Below are positions 1 through 8,656 of a stretch of DNA of 64,000 nucleotides, one piece after another. The DNA comes from Photorhabdus australis DSM 17609 (GTDB lineage Bacteria > Pseudomonadota > Gammaproteobacteria > Enterobacterales > Enterobacteriaceae), in NCBI RefSeq assembly GCF_000711895.1, contig NZ_JONO01000006.1, positions 1 through 64,000 on the forward strand. Reading direction: 5' to 3'. Position 1 is the first letter of the stretch. Each line of letters begins with the position of its first letter. Position numbers and translations under genes: made by a program. The notes beneath the pieces are model-generated. The model saw nothing but the letters and a program-made list of their open reading frames with translations. It made no database searches and had not been told where the DNA came from.

Positions 1-266
1 TCAAAGCTGCCTTCACGATCCCGTGGCGTGGTCAATTCAAACTCGCCATCATCGGTCAGTAACGTTTTAGAGGAATAGCCATTACGAGTATTAGAGCCTG
101 ATTTAGCTGCATTTTTTTCATGCCCTAAATGTTCAGTCAGCTCTGCATTTAATGCAGTTTCGACGGTAAGTTTAGTCAGCATTCGGGTGAACTGATTAAG
201 GTCAGCTTCCGTTTTGATGCCTTTTGCAAATTCAGCTGCAAGTGCTTTAAGTTTTTTCTCGTCCAT
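1..266 (-). CDS. IS256-family (mutator-type) transposase, N-terminal part
   Basis: The first 88 codons of a transposase start at an ATG at 264-266 and run off the window. The N-terminus (MDEKKLKALA, then the stretches RMLTKLTVETALNAEL, TEHLGHEK and SNTRNGYSSKTL) is typical of enterobacterial IS256/IS1414-like transposases. In this family the DDE catalytic domain lies further downstream, so it is not visible here. The gene points away from tig, and the element sits about 60 bp upstream of the putative tig promoter. Intact or truncated status cannot be judged. Confidence 0.85.
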   Translation of the reverse strand, partial: MDEKKLKALAAEFAKGIKTEADLNQFTRMLTKLTVETALNAELTEHLGHEKNAAKSGSNTRNGYSSKTLLTDDGEFELTTPRDREGSF

Positions 267-337
267 AATATGCCTGCTTTGTTGTTGGATGTAACATATC
301 AAAAGCAGGCAAATACACAATTTAAATTACAGTCTCT
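1..337 (-). mobile_element. IS256-family insertion sequence, one end only
   Basis: This is the 5' end of an insertion sequence that continues beyond the left window edge. It is recognised from the transposase coding sequence at 1-266. The outer boundary is a guess: the AT-rich stretch at about 316-337, reading GAGACTG inward on the minus strand, looks like an IS terminus. A 10-bp inverted repeat (271-280 against 302-311) lies between this terminus and the start codon. The other end and any target duplication cannot be seen. Confidence 0.6.
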
Positions 338-395
338 AGCTGAATCATTGTTATTGTATGAACTTGATGAATGTTCGGGCTTTTGTCAGCAATTC

Positions 396-424
396 TCGAC
401 TCACACCGTCTGCATCGCTATAAT
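396..424 (+). promoter_or_regulatory. Putative sigma-70 promoter of tig
   Basis: TCGACT (396-401) and a perfect TATAAT (419-424) are separated by 17 bp, about 170 bp upstream of the tig start. The stretch 267-596 has no credible gene; it contains the IS end and this promoter. This is sequence matching only. Confidence 0.5.
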
Positions 425-596
425 GTCGCGTCTAATTTTTAGAATGGTTTCGGGACGCTTCTGACATCAGGGATTCTCGGTTTTTAAATGCGACCGCCCC
501 GGTTCTTAGAGAGTGTTGTGATTGGTACACAGAATGCGTACCTGTTGCATGGTCTCTGGAGTTGACCGAGCACTATGATTTTTTTGAGGTAAAAAG

Positions 597-1901
597 ATGC
601 AAGTTTCTGTTGAAACCACTCAAGGCCTTGGGCGTCGTGTGACAATCACCGTTCCTGCTGCCGATATCGAAAAAGCAGTTAGTAGTGAGTTGGTCAATGT
701 AGCAAAAAAAGTTCGTATTGATGGTTTCCGTAAAGGCAAAGTGCCTATGAATATCATTAAACAACGTTATGGTGCTTCTGTTATCCAGGATGTTCTGGGT
801 GATCTGATGCAACGTAATTTTATTAATGCAATCATCGAACAAAAGATCAATCCAGCTGGCGCTCCAAGCTATGCGCCGGAGCAGTTCAAAGATGGTGAAG
901 ACTTCACTTTTTCTGTTGAGTTCGAAGTTTATCCAGAAGTTGAGCTGAAAGATCTGGAAAACATTGAAGTTGAGAAACCTGTTGTTGAAGTAAAAGACGA
1001 AGATGTTGACGCAATGCTGGAAACTTTGCGTAAGCAGCAAGCTGACTGGAAAGAAACCGAAGAAGCAGTTAGTGCAGAAGATCGTATTACTGTTGACTTT
1101 AACGGTTCTATTGATGGCGAAGAGTTCGAAGGCGGTAAAGCATCTGACTTTGTTCTGGCTATGGGCCAGGGCCGTATGATCCCTGGTTTCGAAGAGGGGA
1201 TTGTTGGGCATAAAGCAGGCGAAGAATTCACTATTGATGTGAACTTCCCAGAAGATTACCATGCTGAAAACCTGAAAGGTAAAGCCGCTAAGTTTGCTAT
1301 CACTTTGAAAAAAGTGGAACAGCGTGAACTGCCAGAATTGACTGAAGAGTTCATCAAACGTTTCGGTATCACTGACGGTACAGTTGACGGTCTGCGTGCA
1401 GAAGTACGTAAGAATATGGAACGTGAATTGAAAAATGCAGTTCGTAACCGTATTAAATCTCAGGTTATCGATGGCTTGGTTAAGGCTAACGAAATTGAAG
1501 TTCCTGCGGCAGTTGTTAATAGTGAAATCGATGTTCTGCGTCGTCAATCTGCTCAGCGTTTCGGTGGCAATGAAAAACAAGCTCTGGAATTGCCTCGTGA
1601 GTTGTTTGAGGAACAAGCTAAACGTCGCGTTGTTGTTGGCCTGTTATTAGGCGAAGTTATCAGTAGCAATGAACTGAAAGCTGACGAAGAGCGTGTTAAA
1701 GGACTGATTGAGGAAATGGCTTCTGCTTATGAAGATCCTCAGGAAGTGATCGAATTCTATGGTAAAAACCAAGAATTGATGAGCAATGTTCGTAATATCG
1801 CTTTGGAAGAACAAGCTGTTGAAGTTCTTCTGGGTAAAGCAAAAGTTTCAGAAAAAGAAACTACTTTCAATGAGTTAATGAATCAGAATCAAATGGCATA
1901 A
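597..1901 (+). CDS. tig: Trigger factor, ribosome-associated chaperone and peptidyl-prolyl isomerase
   Basis: Trigger factor binds ribosomal protein L23 at the exit tunnel and shields nascent chains. The 434 residues match the family's usual 432 or so. In order they give an N-terminal ribosome-binding domain with the signature GFRKGKVP (about residues 44-51), an FKBP-type PPIase domain (about 150-245, with [13 protein letters not shown] and GMIPGFEEG-like segments) and a helical C-terminal arm domain. An SD-like GAGG lies about 8 bases before the ATG. In E. coli tig is followed directly by clpP; here the two are about 14 kb apart because of a pilus island. Confidence 0.98.
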   Translation: MQVSVETTQGLGRRVTITVPAADIEKAVSSELVNVAKKVRIDGFRKGKVPMNIIKQRYGASVIQDVLGDLMQRNFINAIIEQKINPAGAPSYAPEQFKDGEDFTFSVEFEVYPEVELKDLENIEVEKPVVEVKDEDVDAMLETLRKQQADWKETEEAVSAEDRITVDFNGSIDGEEFEGGKASDFVLAMGQGRMIPGFEEGIVGHKAGEEFTIDVNFPEDYHAENLKGKAAKFAITLKKVEQRELPELTEEFIKRFGITDGTVDGLRAEVRKNMERELKNAVRNRIKSQVIDGLVKANEIEVPAAVVNSEIDVLRRQSAQRFGGNEKQALELPRELFEEQAKRRVVVGLLLGEVISSNELKADEERVKGLIEEMASAYEDPQEVIEFYGKNQELMSNVRNIALEEQAVEVLLGKAKVSEKETTFNELMNQNQMA

Positions 1902-1951
1902 GTTTTAGCTTTGCCATGAGATAATGAATTCATTGTTTCTATAAGAATGGA

Positions 1952-1971
1952 CCCGCAGATTTATCTGCGGG
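1952..1971 (+). terminator. Hairpin after tig
   Basis: A perfect 8-bp stem (CCCGCAGA / TCTGCGGG) with a 4-base loop lies 50 bp past the tig stop. There is no T-run on either strand, so this may be a weak terminator or an mRNA-end structure. Confidence 0.4.
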
Positions 1972-2009
1972 CCAATCTTGCTAAAGCTATGAAATTTTTG
2001 TATGACTTT

Positions 2010-2136
2010 TATTCCCAATAGATTTCAAGATGGATCGCGACGGCAAGGGAGCGAATCCCCGGGAGCATAGATAACTCTGTGACCGGGGTGAGTGAGTGCA
2101 GCCAACAAAGAGGCAACTTGAAAGATAACAGGTATA
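2010..2136. repeat. ERIC element, copy 1 (127 bp)
   Basis: This is an intergenic repeat with the two ERIC core motifs (GCGAATCCCCGGGAGC and GTGACCGGGGTGAGTGAG) and inverted ends (TATTCCC...GGTATA). Its length is exactly 127 bp, the classical ERIC size. Two near-identical copies occur at 49283 and 59424. It lies between tig and the 3' end of the pil operon. The rest of 1902-2349 is AT-rich and holds no gene I can support. Confidence 0.9.
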
Positions 2137-2349
2137 TTGTTATTTTAAATATATAGTAAATATTACTTTAAATTTTGCGGTGGATTTAATATTTATTCGG
2201 TGGTGTTATTTGGAGAAATAGATTTATTGACAGCGATGTGAAAAATATCATTAAATCCAGTTGTAAGTATAATAGGAAAATGAAAATTTTTTTGTTAAAT
2301 CAGTCAATAATAAAAATGGTTCTTTTTGATGACAGCCTGATTTTTATAT

Positions 2350-3678
2350 CTAATAACCTATGGCAATCACGTAAGGCTTTATTTGCGAACCGTAATTATC
2401 ACCATTTGGAATGACGGTTACACCATTTTTATCAAAATCGTAAATTTGAAAAAACATATCTCCATATGTTCGACTATTTATTTTGGCGGTAACCGATAGA
2501 GATAATGTTTTATTTGGGAATGGCATTGGAAATTTAATATATTGTCTTTCTTCTTCTCTTCCTACCCAAATACCATCAGACCATTGATAGATTAATCCCG
2601 TTCCTTCATCTTTCCACCATCCTTTTTCGGATAATTGGGCTGTTGTACCACCTGATTTACTCCATTTATCAGATTGGCAAGATAAAATAGCTCCTTCTTT
2701 ATCTCGACTGATTAAACCCTTTGGAGAACACGGCGTTCCAACAACTGCAACTTTTTCTAATAACAGATATTCTTCGGTAGTAAGACGTTCTTTTGCTTTA
2801 ATTTGTCCACCTGAATAAATCCCCTTATTGTTGACGCTACGTATCCAATCTTTATCTGACATATAAAAGCCACCTTCATAGGTACTGTTTATCCAGCCTT
2901 TATTGTTTTGTGTCACAAGCCAACCACTGTTACTTTTAATATCACCTTCTGATATCACATTTTTCGAAAATTGCCCCGTTTTTGCATTAACTTTATCGGC
3001 GTTGTCCAAATTATTACCATTCATATCAATAGACGTATACATACGATTTAGCTCAGGTCTATTGTTAACATTAAAACGATAAAGGCGGTCACTTTCCTGT
3101 AATGCTGTACCTAATACTTCCGATGAAAGTGCTATTGCAATATGCCCCTTTTTACAATCAATACCAAAATCTTTGGGCTGACTGCTCCAACCATTATAAG
3201 CTCCTGTCGCAATATTTTTTGCATCAATATATCCGCCTAACCCTGAAATTTGCGTTGATATCGCCCTTAAGCCTTTGTAGGTAATCTCTGAACCATTGAC
3301 GCTGCATGTCAAAGCCTGAAGTTTGTTCTTAAGTTTACTGTTTTTAACTACGCCGGTTACATAGCTTTGACTAAAACTGTTTTTCTCCGAAAATCCTTTT
3401 TGAAGATAGCCTTCTTTTATCAGTAAGGAGGAAGTGATGCGAAATGGTAAGGGTTTAGTCAAGATTGTATCCGTGTTGTCAGCTATATATTGCTTAGCGG
3501 CTTCATTAAATGTGCTGGAGTGTGTAGCTGCTACACTCCATTCTTTTTCATTAAGATATTCACTGTACTTTTCAGCAGCATAAATTGTCCCTAATGAGAT
3601 GATAGCCAGAGCGGCCAATACTTCCAGCGAGACAAAACCACGATGTGGCATCAATGTAGTAAGAGACTTTTTGTTCAC
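2350..3678 (-). CDS. pilV: PilV, minor prepilin and putative tip adhesin of a type IVb pilus
   Basis: The gene ends the pil operon and encodes about 442 residues. I choose the GTG at 3676-3678, which has GGAGG eight bases upstream and begins 4 bp after the pilU stop; a longer frame reaching 3789 would overlap pilU by 107 bp. The N-terminus has a short leader ending MPHRG, then F-V-S-L-E, the prepilin peptidase signature with Glu at +5, and a hydrophobic helix. The rest is a long surface-exposed region. The last 90 or so residues (SGLIYQW-like turn, KFPMPFPN, terminal AIGY) resemble phage tail-fibre C-terminal domains. In R64, PilV tips recognise recipient lipopolysaccharide and are switched by a shufflon; no shufflon repeats or rci recombinase are seen here. 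Confidence 0.9.
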   Translation of the reverse strand: MNKKSLTTLMPHRGFVSLEVLAALAIISLGTIYAAEKYSEYLNEKEWSVAATHSSTFNEAAKQYIADNTDTILTKPLPFRITSSLLIKEGYLQKGFSEKNSFSQSYVTGVVKNSKLKNKLQALTCSVNGSEITYKGLRAISTQISGLGGYIDAKNIATGAYNGWSSQPKDFGIDCKKGHIAIALSSEVLGTALQESDRLYRFNVNNRPELNRMYTSIDMNGNNLDNADKVNAKTGQFSKNVISEGDIKSNSGWLVTQNNKGWINSTYEGGFYMSDKDWIRSVNNKGIYSGGQIKAKERLTTEEYLLLEKVAVVGTPCSPKGLISRDKEGAILSCQSDKWSKSGGTTAQLSEKGWWKDEGTGLIYQWSDGIWVGREEERQYIKFPMPFPNKTLSLSVTAKINSRTYGDMFFQIYDFDKNGVTVIPNGDNYGSQIKPYVIAIGY

Positions 3679-3682
3679 TTTC

Positions 3683-4360
3683 TCAACCTCCGATAATCCA
3701 CGGCAACCACGCTGCCGCGACTCCACATAAGAATGGTGCAAATGGTGCAGTTCGATAAGCTGCTTGTTCCTGCCACCGCAATGGGTCACGTATTTTTTTA
3801 ATCAGCAGAAATAGCGTTCCTATCACCGCAGCGATCCCAATAATCCAAAATAAAAACAGCATAGAAAACCACATTCCTAATCCTGTTATTAGGTATACAT
3901 CGCCAAGACCGAATAACTCCTGTTCTGCCCACTGGTTATAGGCCGCTCGTACATACCACAGCACGCCAAACAATATCAGTGAGGTGAATGTAGTGAAGAA
4001 TAATGTGTCTGGATGTATCAAGGAACGATAAACGGTTCCTATCAGCCAGAATGTCACTGTAAAACACTGAGGCAAACAGCGACTGGCACTATCCAAAAAA
4101 ATAAACAGTGATAGAAATCCGCTACAGATAATGAAGAATAAAAGATGAATTAAAGATATCTCATTCCAGGCCATCATCACGGAAAACAGAGTAAACATCG
4201 GAATGACATACTTTACAAAAGGCCAGACCGATGAAAGTGGAGATTCGTTATACATGGATAAAAAGCGTCTTGCTACATATGCAGCCAGCAGTTGCCACTG
4301 AATTGACAGAATGCCAGCCAGCACTATATAACCGAATGTTGTTTGCCAGTAATTCATCAC
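3683..4360 (-). CDS. pilU: PilU, type IV prepilin peptidase
   Basis: This is an inner-membrane aspartyl protease that removes leaders from PilS and PilV. The 225 residues contain about six to eight hydrophobic segments. They carry the two catalytic aspartates of the A24 family: D90 in FIFLDSASRCLP and D154 in GLGD. There is no cytoplasmic cysteine-rich domain, so it belongs to the short, R64-like class, probably without N-methyltransferase activity. The start overlaps the pilT stop by 4 bp (ATGA), indicating translational coupling. Confidence 0.92.
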   Translation of the reverse strand: MMNYWQTTFGYIVLAGILSIQWQLLAAYVARRFLSMYNESPLSSVWPFVKYVIPMFTLFSVMMAWNEISLIHLLFFIICSGFLSLFIFLDSASRCLPQCFTVTFWLIGTVYRSLIHPDTLFFTTFTSLILFGVLWYVRAAYNQWAEQELFGLGDVYLITGLGMWFSMLFLFWIIGIAAVIGTLFLLIKKIRDPLRWQEQAAYRTAPFAPFLCGVAAAWLPWIIGG

Positions 4361-4824
4361 TTTTTTTCCTGTAATGAGGGTAAATACAAGGCATATATCT
4401 TTCTGGCATAATTCATTCGCTTGCTATCATTATCTTTTTTAAATCCGGCGTTGTATGAACCAAGGCATGTCCAGTTAATTCCACATTTCTGTAGATGTTT
4501 TGCTAAAATCCAAGCGCCTATTTGTATATTCAGACACGAATTATTTAATAGATCATCTTTAGACTGAATTATTCCCAGAAGTTTTAATTCTGGAATATGC
4601 ATAGAATTAATTTGCATCAGGCCATAATCGATACTAAGAATCTTGCCCTTTATATTGCGATTGATATTAATTTCTTGTGTGTTAAGGCCACTTTCCTGTG
4701 TTGCGATCGCTTTCAGTAATAAGGGATCAATTCGGTATTTTGCCCCTGCTTCATTAAAACAGAAGGCATGAGTACGAAAACAAAAAACAATAGCAGCAAT
4801 CAACAATAATGCTTTTATTTTCAT
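4357..4824 (-). CDS. pilT: PilT, lytic transglycosylase of the thin-pilus system
   Basis: This VirB1-like peptidoglycan transglycosylase opens the cell wall for pilus assembly. Despite the name it is not the retraction ATPase PilT of type IVa pili. The 155 residues start with a signal peptide (about 1-20). The SLT core follows, with catalytic E44 in ATQESGLN, the YGLMQIN motif, and SYNAG near the C-terminus. A strong hairpin followed by a T-run lies just before its ribosome-binding site, so its expression relative to pilS is probably lowered. Confidence 0.92.
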   Translation of the reverse strand: MKIKALLLIAAIVFCFRTHAFCFNEAGAKYRIDPLLLKAIATQESGLNTQEININRNIKGKILSIDYGLMQINSMHIPELKLLGIIQSKDDLLNNSCLNIQIGAWILAKHLQKCGINWTCLGSYNAGFKKDNDSKRMNYARKIYALYLPSLQEKK

Positions 4825-4834
4825 CTTTCCCGCC

Positions 4835-4867
4835 TAAAAAATAGAAAAGGGGAACTTCCCCTTTTCT
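4835..4867 (-). terminator. Intra-operon terminator or attenuator between pilS and pilT
   Basis: Read on the minus strand, a perfect 12-bp stem (AGAAAAGGGGAA and its complement, 4843-4854/4856-4867) is followed at once by a run of T (4835-4841). It lies after the pilS stop and before pilT, where it would let most transcripts end after the major pilin. Confidence 0.75.
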
Positions 4868-4898
4868 GTCGGAAAAAGGGTGAATCTTTATAATTCAA

Positions 4899-5507
4899 TT
4901 AACTGTTTGATTTAAAGATAATCGTGTTTATGCCAACTGAGCCATTGTCAGCTTTACATTGAGTACCTGCTTTTTCGGCGCTAATAGCACCAATATTATT
5001 GGTTCCTGAGATATTCACTTCATGGATCATGGCACTACCACTCAATTTAGTTACCATCATAGTGCAAGCTTCCTGAGGCACATTTTTATAGGTGATAGAA
5101 AACCCTTTATTGTTGGTTGAGCCTTGAATTTTTTCTGGTGAAACGATGACATCACCTCCCCAGCCATTGGCAATTTTGGCATTTCCTGAAGACTTATCTC
5201 CATTAATGGTCATGTTGCCGGGCACTCCACCAAACTGTACCAGAGTTCCTGTCATTTTGGCCGCACTCGTAAATGGATATTCACCTTGTGTTTTCAGCAT
5301 TCCTCGTGATTGTGTGACCAGCATCTGTACATTAGATATCTCGTCATTAATTGTATTTTTGCTGAACATCCCAGATACAGCCCCTACAGACAGCACAATC
5401 GCAACTGCGATAATGGCCAGTACGCCCATCATTTCTATACTCAGGAATCCCCGGTGCAGAGGCATATTTCTCTGTTGTTCAGCTGCTTTTTCTGTATCAA
5501 CCATCAT
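4899..5507 (-). CDS. pilS: PilS, major type IVb prepilin
   Basis: This is the structural subunit of the thin pilus. I place the start at the ATG at 5505-5507, which has AAGGA seven bases upstream; an ATG at 5532-5534 with no clear RBS is the alternative. From the chosen start the leader is about 20 residues ending MPLHRG, then FLSIE (Glu at +5) and a hydrophobic helix. This long leader is typical of R64 PilS. Two cysteines near the C-terminus (EAC, TQC) fit the pilin disulfide loop. The product has about 202 residues before processing. Confidence 0.93.
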   Translation of the reverse strand: MMVDTEKAAEQQRNMPLHRGFLSIEMMGVLAIIAVAIVLSVGAVSGMFSKNTINDEISNVQMLVTQSRGMLKTQGEYPFTSAAKMTGTLVQFGGVPGNMTINGDKSSGNAKIANGWGGDVIVSPEKIQGSTNNKGFSITYKNVPQEACTMMVTKLSGSAMIHEVNISGTNNIGAISAEKAGTQCKADNGSVGINTIIFKSNS

Positions 5508-5537
5508 TATGTGATCCTTTATGTTTACACTCATTAT

Positions 5538-6638
5538 TTACCCCATTTGATTAACTAGATTATTCAAATCCTTCGTTGCCAGTAACAGTAGCAACATGTA
5601 TGAAAACACCAACAAGAAGCACAGTGCCATTAAATACGCAGCCTTCTTCTTGACCTGTTTAATGGTTTGCTCCAGCCAGCGATCAGCATAATGTTCCAGA
5701 ATATTTTCGGTGCCACTTCCCTCCGTTAATAACATCATTTGGTTAACACAATCTTTTGATGGAAAGTGGTAACCGGTACTCTTTAAAGCCAGTCCCAGAT
5801 GTTGGCCCTGACTCATGTAACGCACGGTTTCGTTGATTCGAGTTTCTAGCCAGGGGCTGGCGGTTTCGCCCAACATTTTCACGGCATTTAATACCTGGAT
5901 ATTGACCCGCAATAATGCAGCAATGTTGAGCAAGAAATAGACACCCTGAACAGTTCGGTAAACAGACCAAGGTGGCAGGAGATCGGCAATTTTCCGATGC
6001 TGCCAATGTCCCAATGACCAATAAATCAGCCCTGAAAGCAGTAACAGAATGGAAATAATGACCACGCCATGATGAACAAAAAATTCCGAAATATCGGTCA
6101 GTTGTTTTAGTGGCCCTTGCCACTTCTCTCGCGGAACCAATTTCGCCAACTGAGGAATAAATTTGTCACACACCAGATTCATCATCAATACAACAAGGAA
6201 AAGCAAAAACGCGGGATACACTACCGCCCCTGTTAACGCTGATGTCATTTCACTTTTCCCTTGTACAATGCGGCTGGCACGACGCAAAGCATCGGCAATA
6301 TTACCTGCCAACACCCCAGAACCTATTAAGGTAGCTTCCTGAACTGGAATCCAGTCCATCAGTATGGTTTCTAGCGCATCCTGACCTTGATCCAGCGCTT
6401 GAATACAATCCGTCAGTAGCACCGCAATTGGATGTTTTTTCTTGCCAAAGTCCGTTGCTACATTACGCATATCGACAAACGCCTGCCGCAGCGATTTATT
6501 GTTATCCAGCAGGAATGCCAGCATGTCGTAAAAGGCAATCCGATCTTTGGCTGAAAAAGTTTTACGGTATATCCAGCGAACAACCACAGACACCTGAACA
6601 TCTACGGATGACGCATGTTCTCGCTGTTGCTTAAACAC
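5538..6638 (-). CDS. pilR: PilR, inner-membrane platform protein (GspF/PilC family)
   Basis: PilR is the polytopic platform that couples the PilQ ATPase to pilin polymerisation. The 366 residues show two GspF-type repeats with three clear membrane segments (about 158-180, 198-218 and 335-358). The start is GTG and shares one base with the pilQ stop (TAGTG). A GGAGG lies just upstream inside pilQ, so the two are translationally coupled. Confidence 0.93.
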   Translation of the reverse strand: MFKQQREHASSVDVQVSVVVRWIYRKTFSAKDRIAFYDMLAFLLDNNKSLRQAFVDMRNVATDFGKKKHPIAVLLTDCIQALDQGQDALETILMDWIPVQEATLIGSGVLAGNIADALRRASRIVQGKSEMTSALTGAVVYPAFLLFLVVLMMNLVCDKFIPQLAKLVPREKWQGPLKQLTDISEFFVHHGVVIISILLLLSGLIYWSLGHWQHRKIADLLPPWSVYRTVQGVYFLLNIAALLRVNIQVLNAVKMLGETASPWLETRINETVRYMSQGQHLGLALKSTGYHFPSKDCVNQMMLLTEGSGTENILEHYADRWLEQTIKQVKKKAAYLMALCFLLVFSYMLLLLLATKDLNNLVNQMG

Positions 6639-8152
6639 TAGTCCTCCTTCAACAGCGTGTAGCTGTCTTCATCAAGTGGGCAGATAGCATCAGCAGCCAA
6701 GGGATCGACCTCTCCGGCATTGATATAATGTAGGACATGCTGATTACGAGTGATTCCCCCTAATGAACGATGCCAGTAGGTTTTAGCAGCCGTCGGTCCA
6801 TCAGTTCGATATAGTTTGTAAAACTGGGCATCTGGAGCAATTACCTCAGCCACAACAACACGTCCGATAATGCCTTTGTAGCAGTGTTCACAACCGTCGC
6901 CATGACGCATAAACACCTTTTCAGGTTGGCAGTTGCGTTCTATCAGTGTTCGCTCATCTGGGTTCAATTGAGAGACCACTGATGCGTAGGAACGCTTACA
7001 GTGCGGACAGATGCGTTGAACCAGACGTTGACTGATTAATCCCATCAATAGTTGAGGGTCGGCGATTAACTGGCCTGATACACCTTCGGTTTCCAGACGC
7101 TCAATAATGTTGATAGGGTTATTAGCATGCAGTGTGGTCATCATCAAATGCCCGGTCATTGCGGCTTTAATCGCCGCCATCGCCGAGTCATAGTCGCGAA
7201 TTTCACCGTTCAGAATGGCATCTGGATCAGAGCGTAAGGCATAGGCAATGGAAAGTAACCAGGCGCGACTGACTTCCTGTACGTTCTTTTTATCCGCAAT
7301 TATTGGTGTTTGAATGGCTCCGGGTATACGGCCTTCCGGGGGATCTTCAATGGTCAGTAACCGTTTCACCGGTAAACGGTTGGTGTATCCATTCATTGAT
7401 AAATAGGCAGCAGATGCTGTGCGTAATGTGGTGGATTTCCCTGAACCGGTGGGACCTGACAGGATAATAATTCCTTCCGGTCGACACAGCAGCCTCTTAA
7501 TGGTACTTATTTGCTGCGGTAGGAATCCCAGCGATTCAAAACTCGGCACCTGAGCACCATCATTTTTAATCAAGCGCATAACGGCATATAACCCGCCGAC
7601 AGCTGGCATATGCGCGTAACGAGCGCCAAATATCCCTAGTGGTTTTACAAATGCTTCAGCGATCCGGCCATCCTGATGTTGGTTGGGGTAGAACTGTTTT
7701 TCCGTCACGTCACACATCGACAACACGATGGTTGATGCTAGTTCCCAACCTTCCTCTTTATCAATGCAATCTAGCACCTGCAATTCACCATGTACCCGTG
7801 CTTCGATATAGCAAAAATCGCTGTTATCGCGCCCTATAGTAAAATGCAAATCTGATGATCCAAGCTTAATCGCCTCCCGAAAGTAGTGTAGAACCTTGCT
7901 TTGAGTCGGTGAAAGTTGTGTCCCATTATTTTGCTGAGCGTCATTCAGTTGTACTACTTCATCTAACGAAACGGCTCTACAACGAGTCCGACCAGGGTTA
8001 GCTTTCTGTACACGACTAACATAGTTTTGTATCAAGAAATCCCCGCTACGATTTTCCGCGTAGCAAATATCCAGTATGTCACCTTCCCTTGGTGTGACGC
8101 AGATATAGCGAGCAATCTCCTGCGGCGGTGATTCAATGACAAAATTTGTCAT
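6638..8152 (-). CDS. pilQ: PilQ, pilus assembly ATPase (GspE/VirB11 family)
   Basis: This cytoplasmic hexameric ATPase drives pilus extension. In the R64 nomenclature PilQ is the ATPase, not the secretin. The 504 residues contain Walker A GPTGSGKS (233-240), the Asp box segment LTIEDPPE, Walker B NGEIRD, a His box (MMTTLHANN) and four C-terminal cysteines in two CxxC pairs (CPHC, CEHC) that probably bind zinc. No separate retraction ATPase is found in the operon. Confidence 0.95.
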   Translation of the reverse strand: MTNFVIESPPQEIARYICVTPREGDILDICYAENRSGDFLIQNYVSRVQKANPGRTRCRAVSLDEVVQLNDAQQNNGTQLSPTQSKVLHYFREAIKLGSSDLHFTIGRDNSDFCYIEARVHGELQVLDCIDKEEGWELASTIVLSMCDVTEKQFYPNQHQDGRIAEAFVKPLGIFGARYAHMPAVGGLYAVMRLIKNDGAQVPSFESLGFLPQQISTIKRLLCRPEGIIILSGPTGSGKSTTLRTASAAYLSMNGYTNRLPVKRLLTIEDPPEGRIPGAIQTPIIADKKNVQEVSRAWLLSIAYALRSDPDAILNGEIRDYDSAMAAIKAAMTGHLMMTTLHANNPINIIERLETEGVSGQLIADPQLLMGLISQRLVQRICPHCKRSYASVVSQLNPDERTLIERNCQPEKVFMRHGDGCEHCYKGIIGRVVVAEVIAPDAQFYKLYRTDGPTAAKTYWHRSLGGITRNQHVLHYINAGEVDPLAADAICPLDEDSYTLLKED

Positions 8153-8164
8153 ACCATCCCTCTT

Positions 8165-8656
8165 TTAATTAAATGGTAAAGAGCGTTCATTTGAACCGTT
8201 AGATACTCGGACTTCGAGCGCAGTGATCGTTTTAATTTTGTATTCTGTACCTGGAATAAGTTGTCCTGTCGTGGCTTCGACCCAACTGCCATCAGGTAAT
8301 CCTAAGCGGGCAATTAACCGGTTGCCTGTACCGTAGATTTCTTGAATATGAGGTAACTGCTGTATTCTGGGCATGACCGATGAATGTATTTCACTGCCAG
8401 TAATAGAAGGCATTGTAGTTGTCACATTTTCGCTGACATTTTCAGCAAGCTCTTTTTGCGCCCGAGCTCGAGCTGCTTGCGCTTCCAGGATCACTGTTTC
8501 AGCCTGAATTTGTTCCAGTTGATGCAAGGTATAGTTTGTCATCACTGGCGGTTTTGCCTCCTGTGTCGTTTCGTTTCCTGTTGTTGATGCTTTGGCAGGC
8601 AGGCATGTACTTGAGATTAGAACAACAATAAGGGATAAATACTTACTGTTTTGCAT
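8165..8656 (-). CDS. pilP: PilP, pilus biogenesis accessory protein
   Basis: This is a periplasmic or membrane-anchored protein of the R64 PilP family (about 163 residues). It has an N-terminal signal sequence (YLSLIVVLISSTCLPAKA), a short coiled-coil segment (about 45-80, rich in Ala, Glu and Gln) and a C-terminal beta domain. In type IV pilus and type II secretion systems such proteins bridge the inner-membrane complex to the secretin. The ATG at 8654-8656 has AAGGA eight bases upstream and is preferred to an in-frame TTG at 8671. It overlaps the end of pilO by 14 bases. Confidence 0.88.
   Translation of the reverse strand: MQNSKYLSLIVVLISSTCLPAKASTTGNETTQEAKPPVMTNYTLHQLEQIQAETVILEAQAARARAQKELAENVSENVTTTMPSITGSEIHSSVMPRIQQLPHIQEIYGTGNRLIARLGLPDGSWVEATTGQLIPGTEYKIKTITALEVRVSNGSNERSLPFN

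Noticed and set aside
573-1616. Long minus-strand open frame of 347 codons inside tig
   Set aside because: It lies antisense to the clear trigger factor gene, has an amino-acid composition typical of a reversed coding strand and no RBS.
3679-3789. Upstream extension of pilV
   Set aside because: It would overlap pilU by 107 bp and place a long charged segment before the prepilin leader. The GTG at 3676-3678 has a strong GGAGG.
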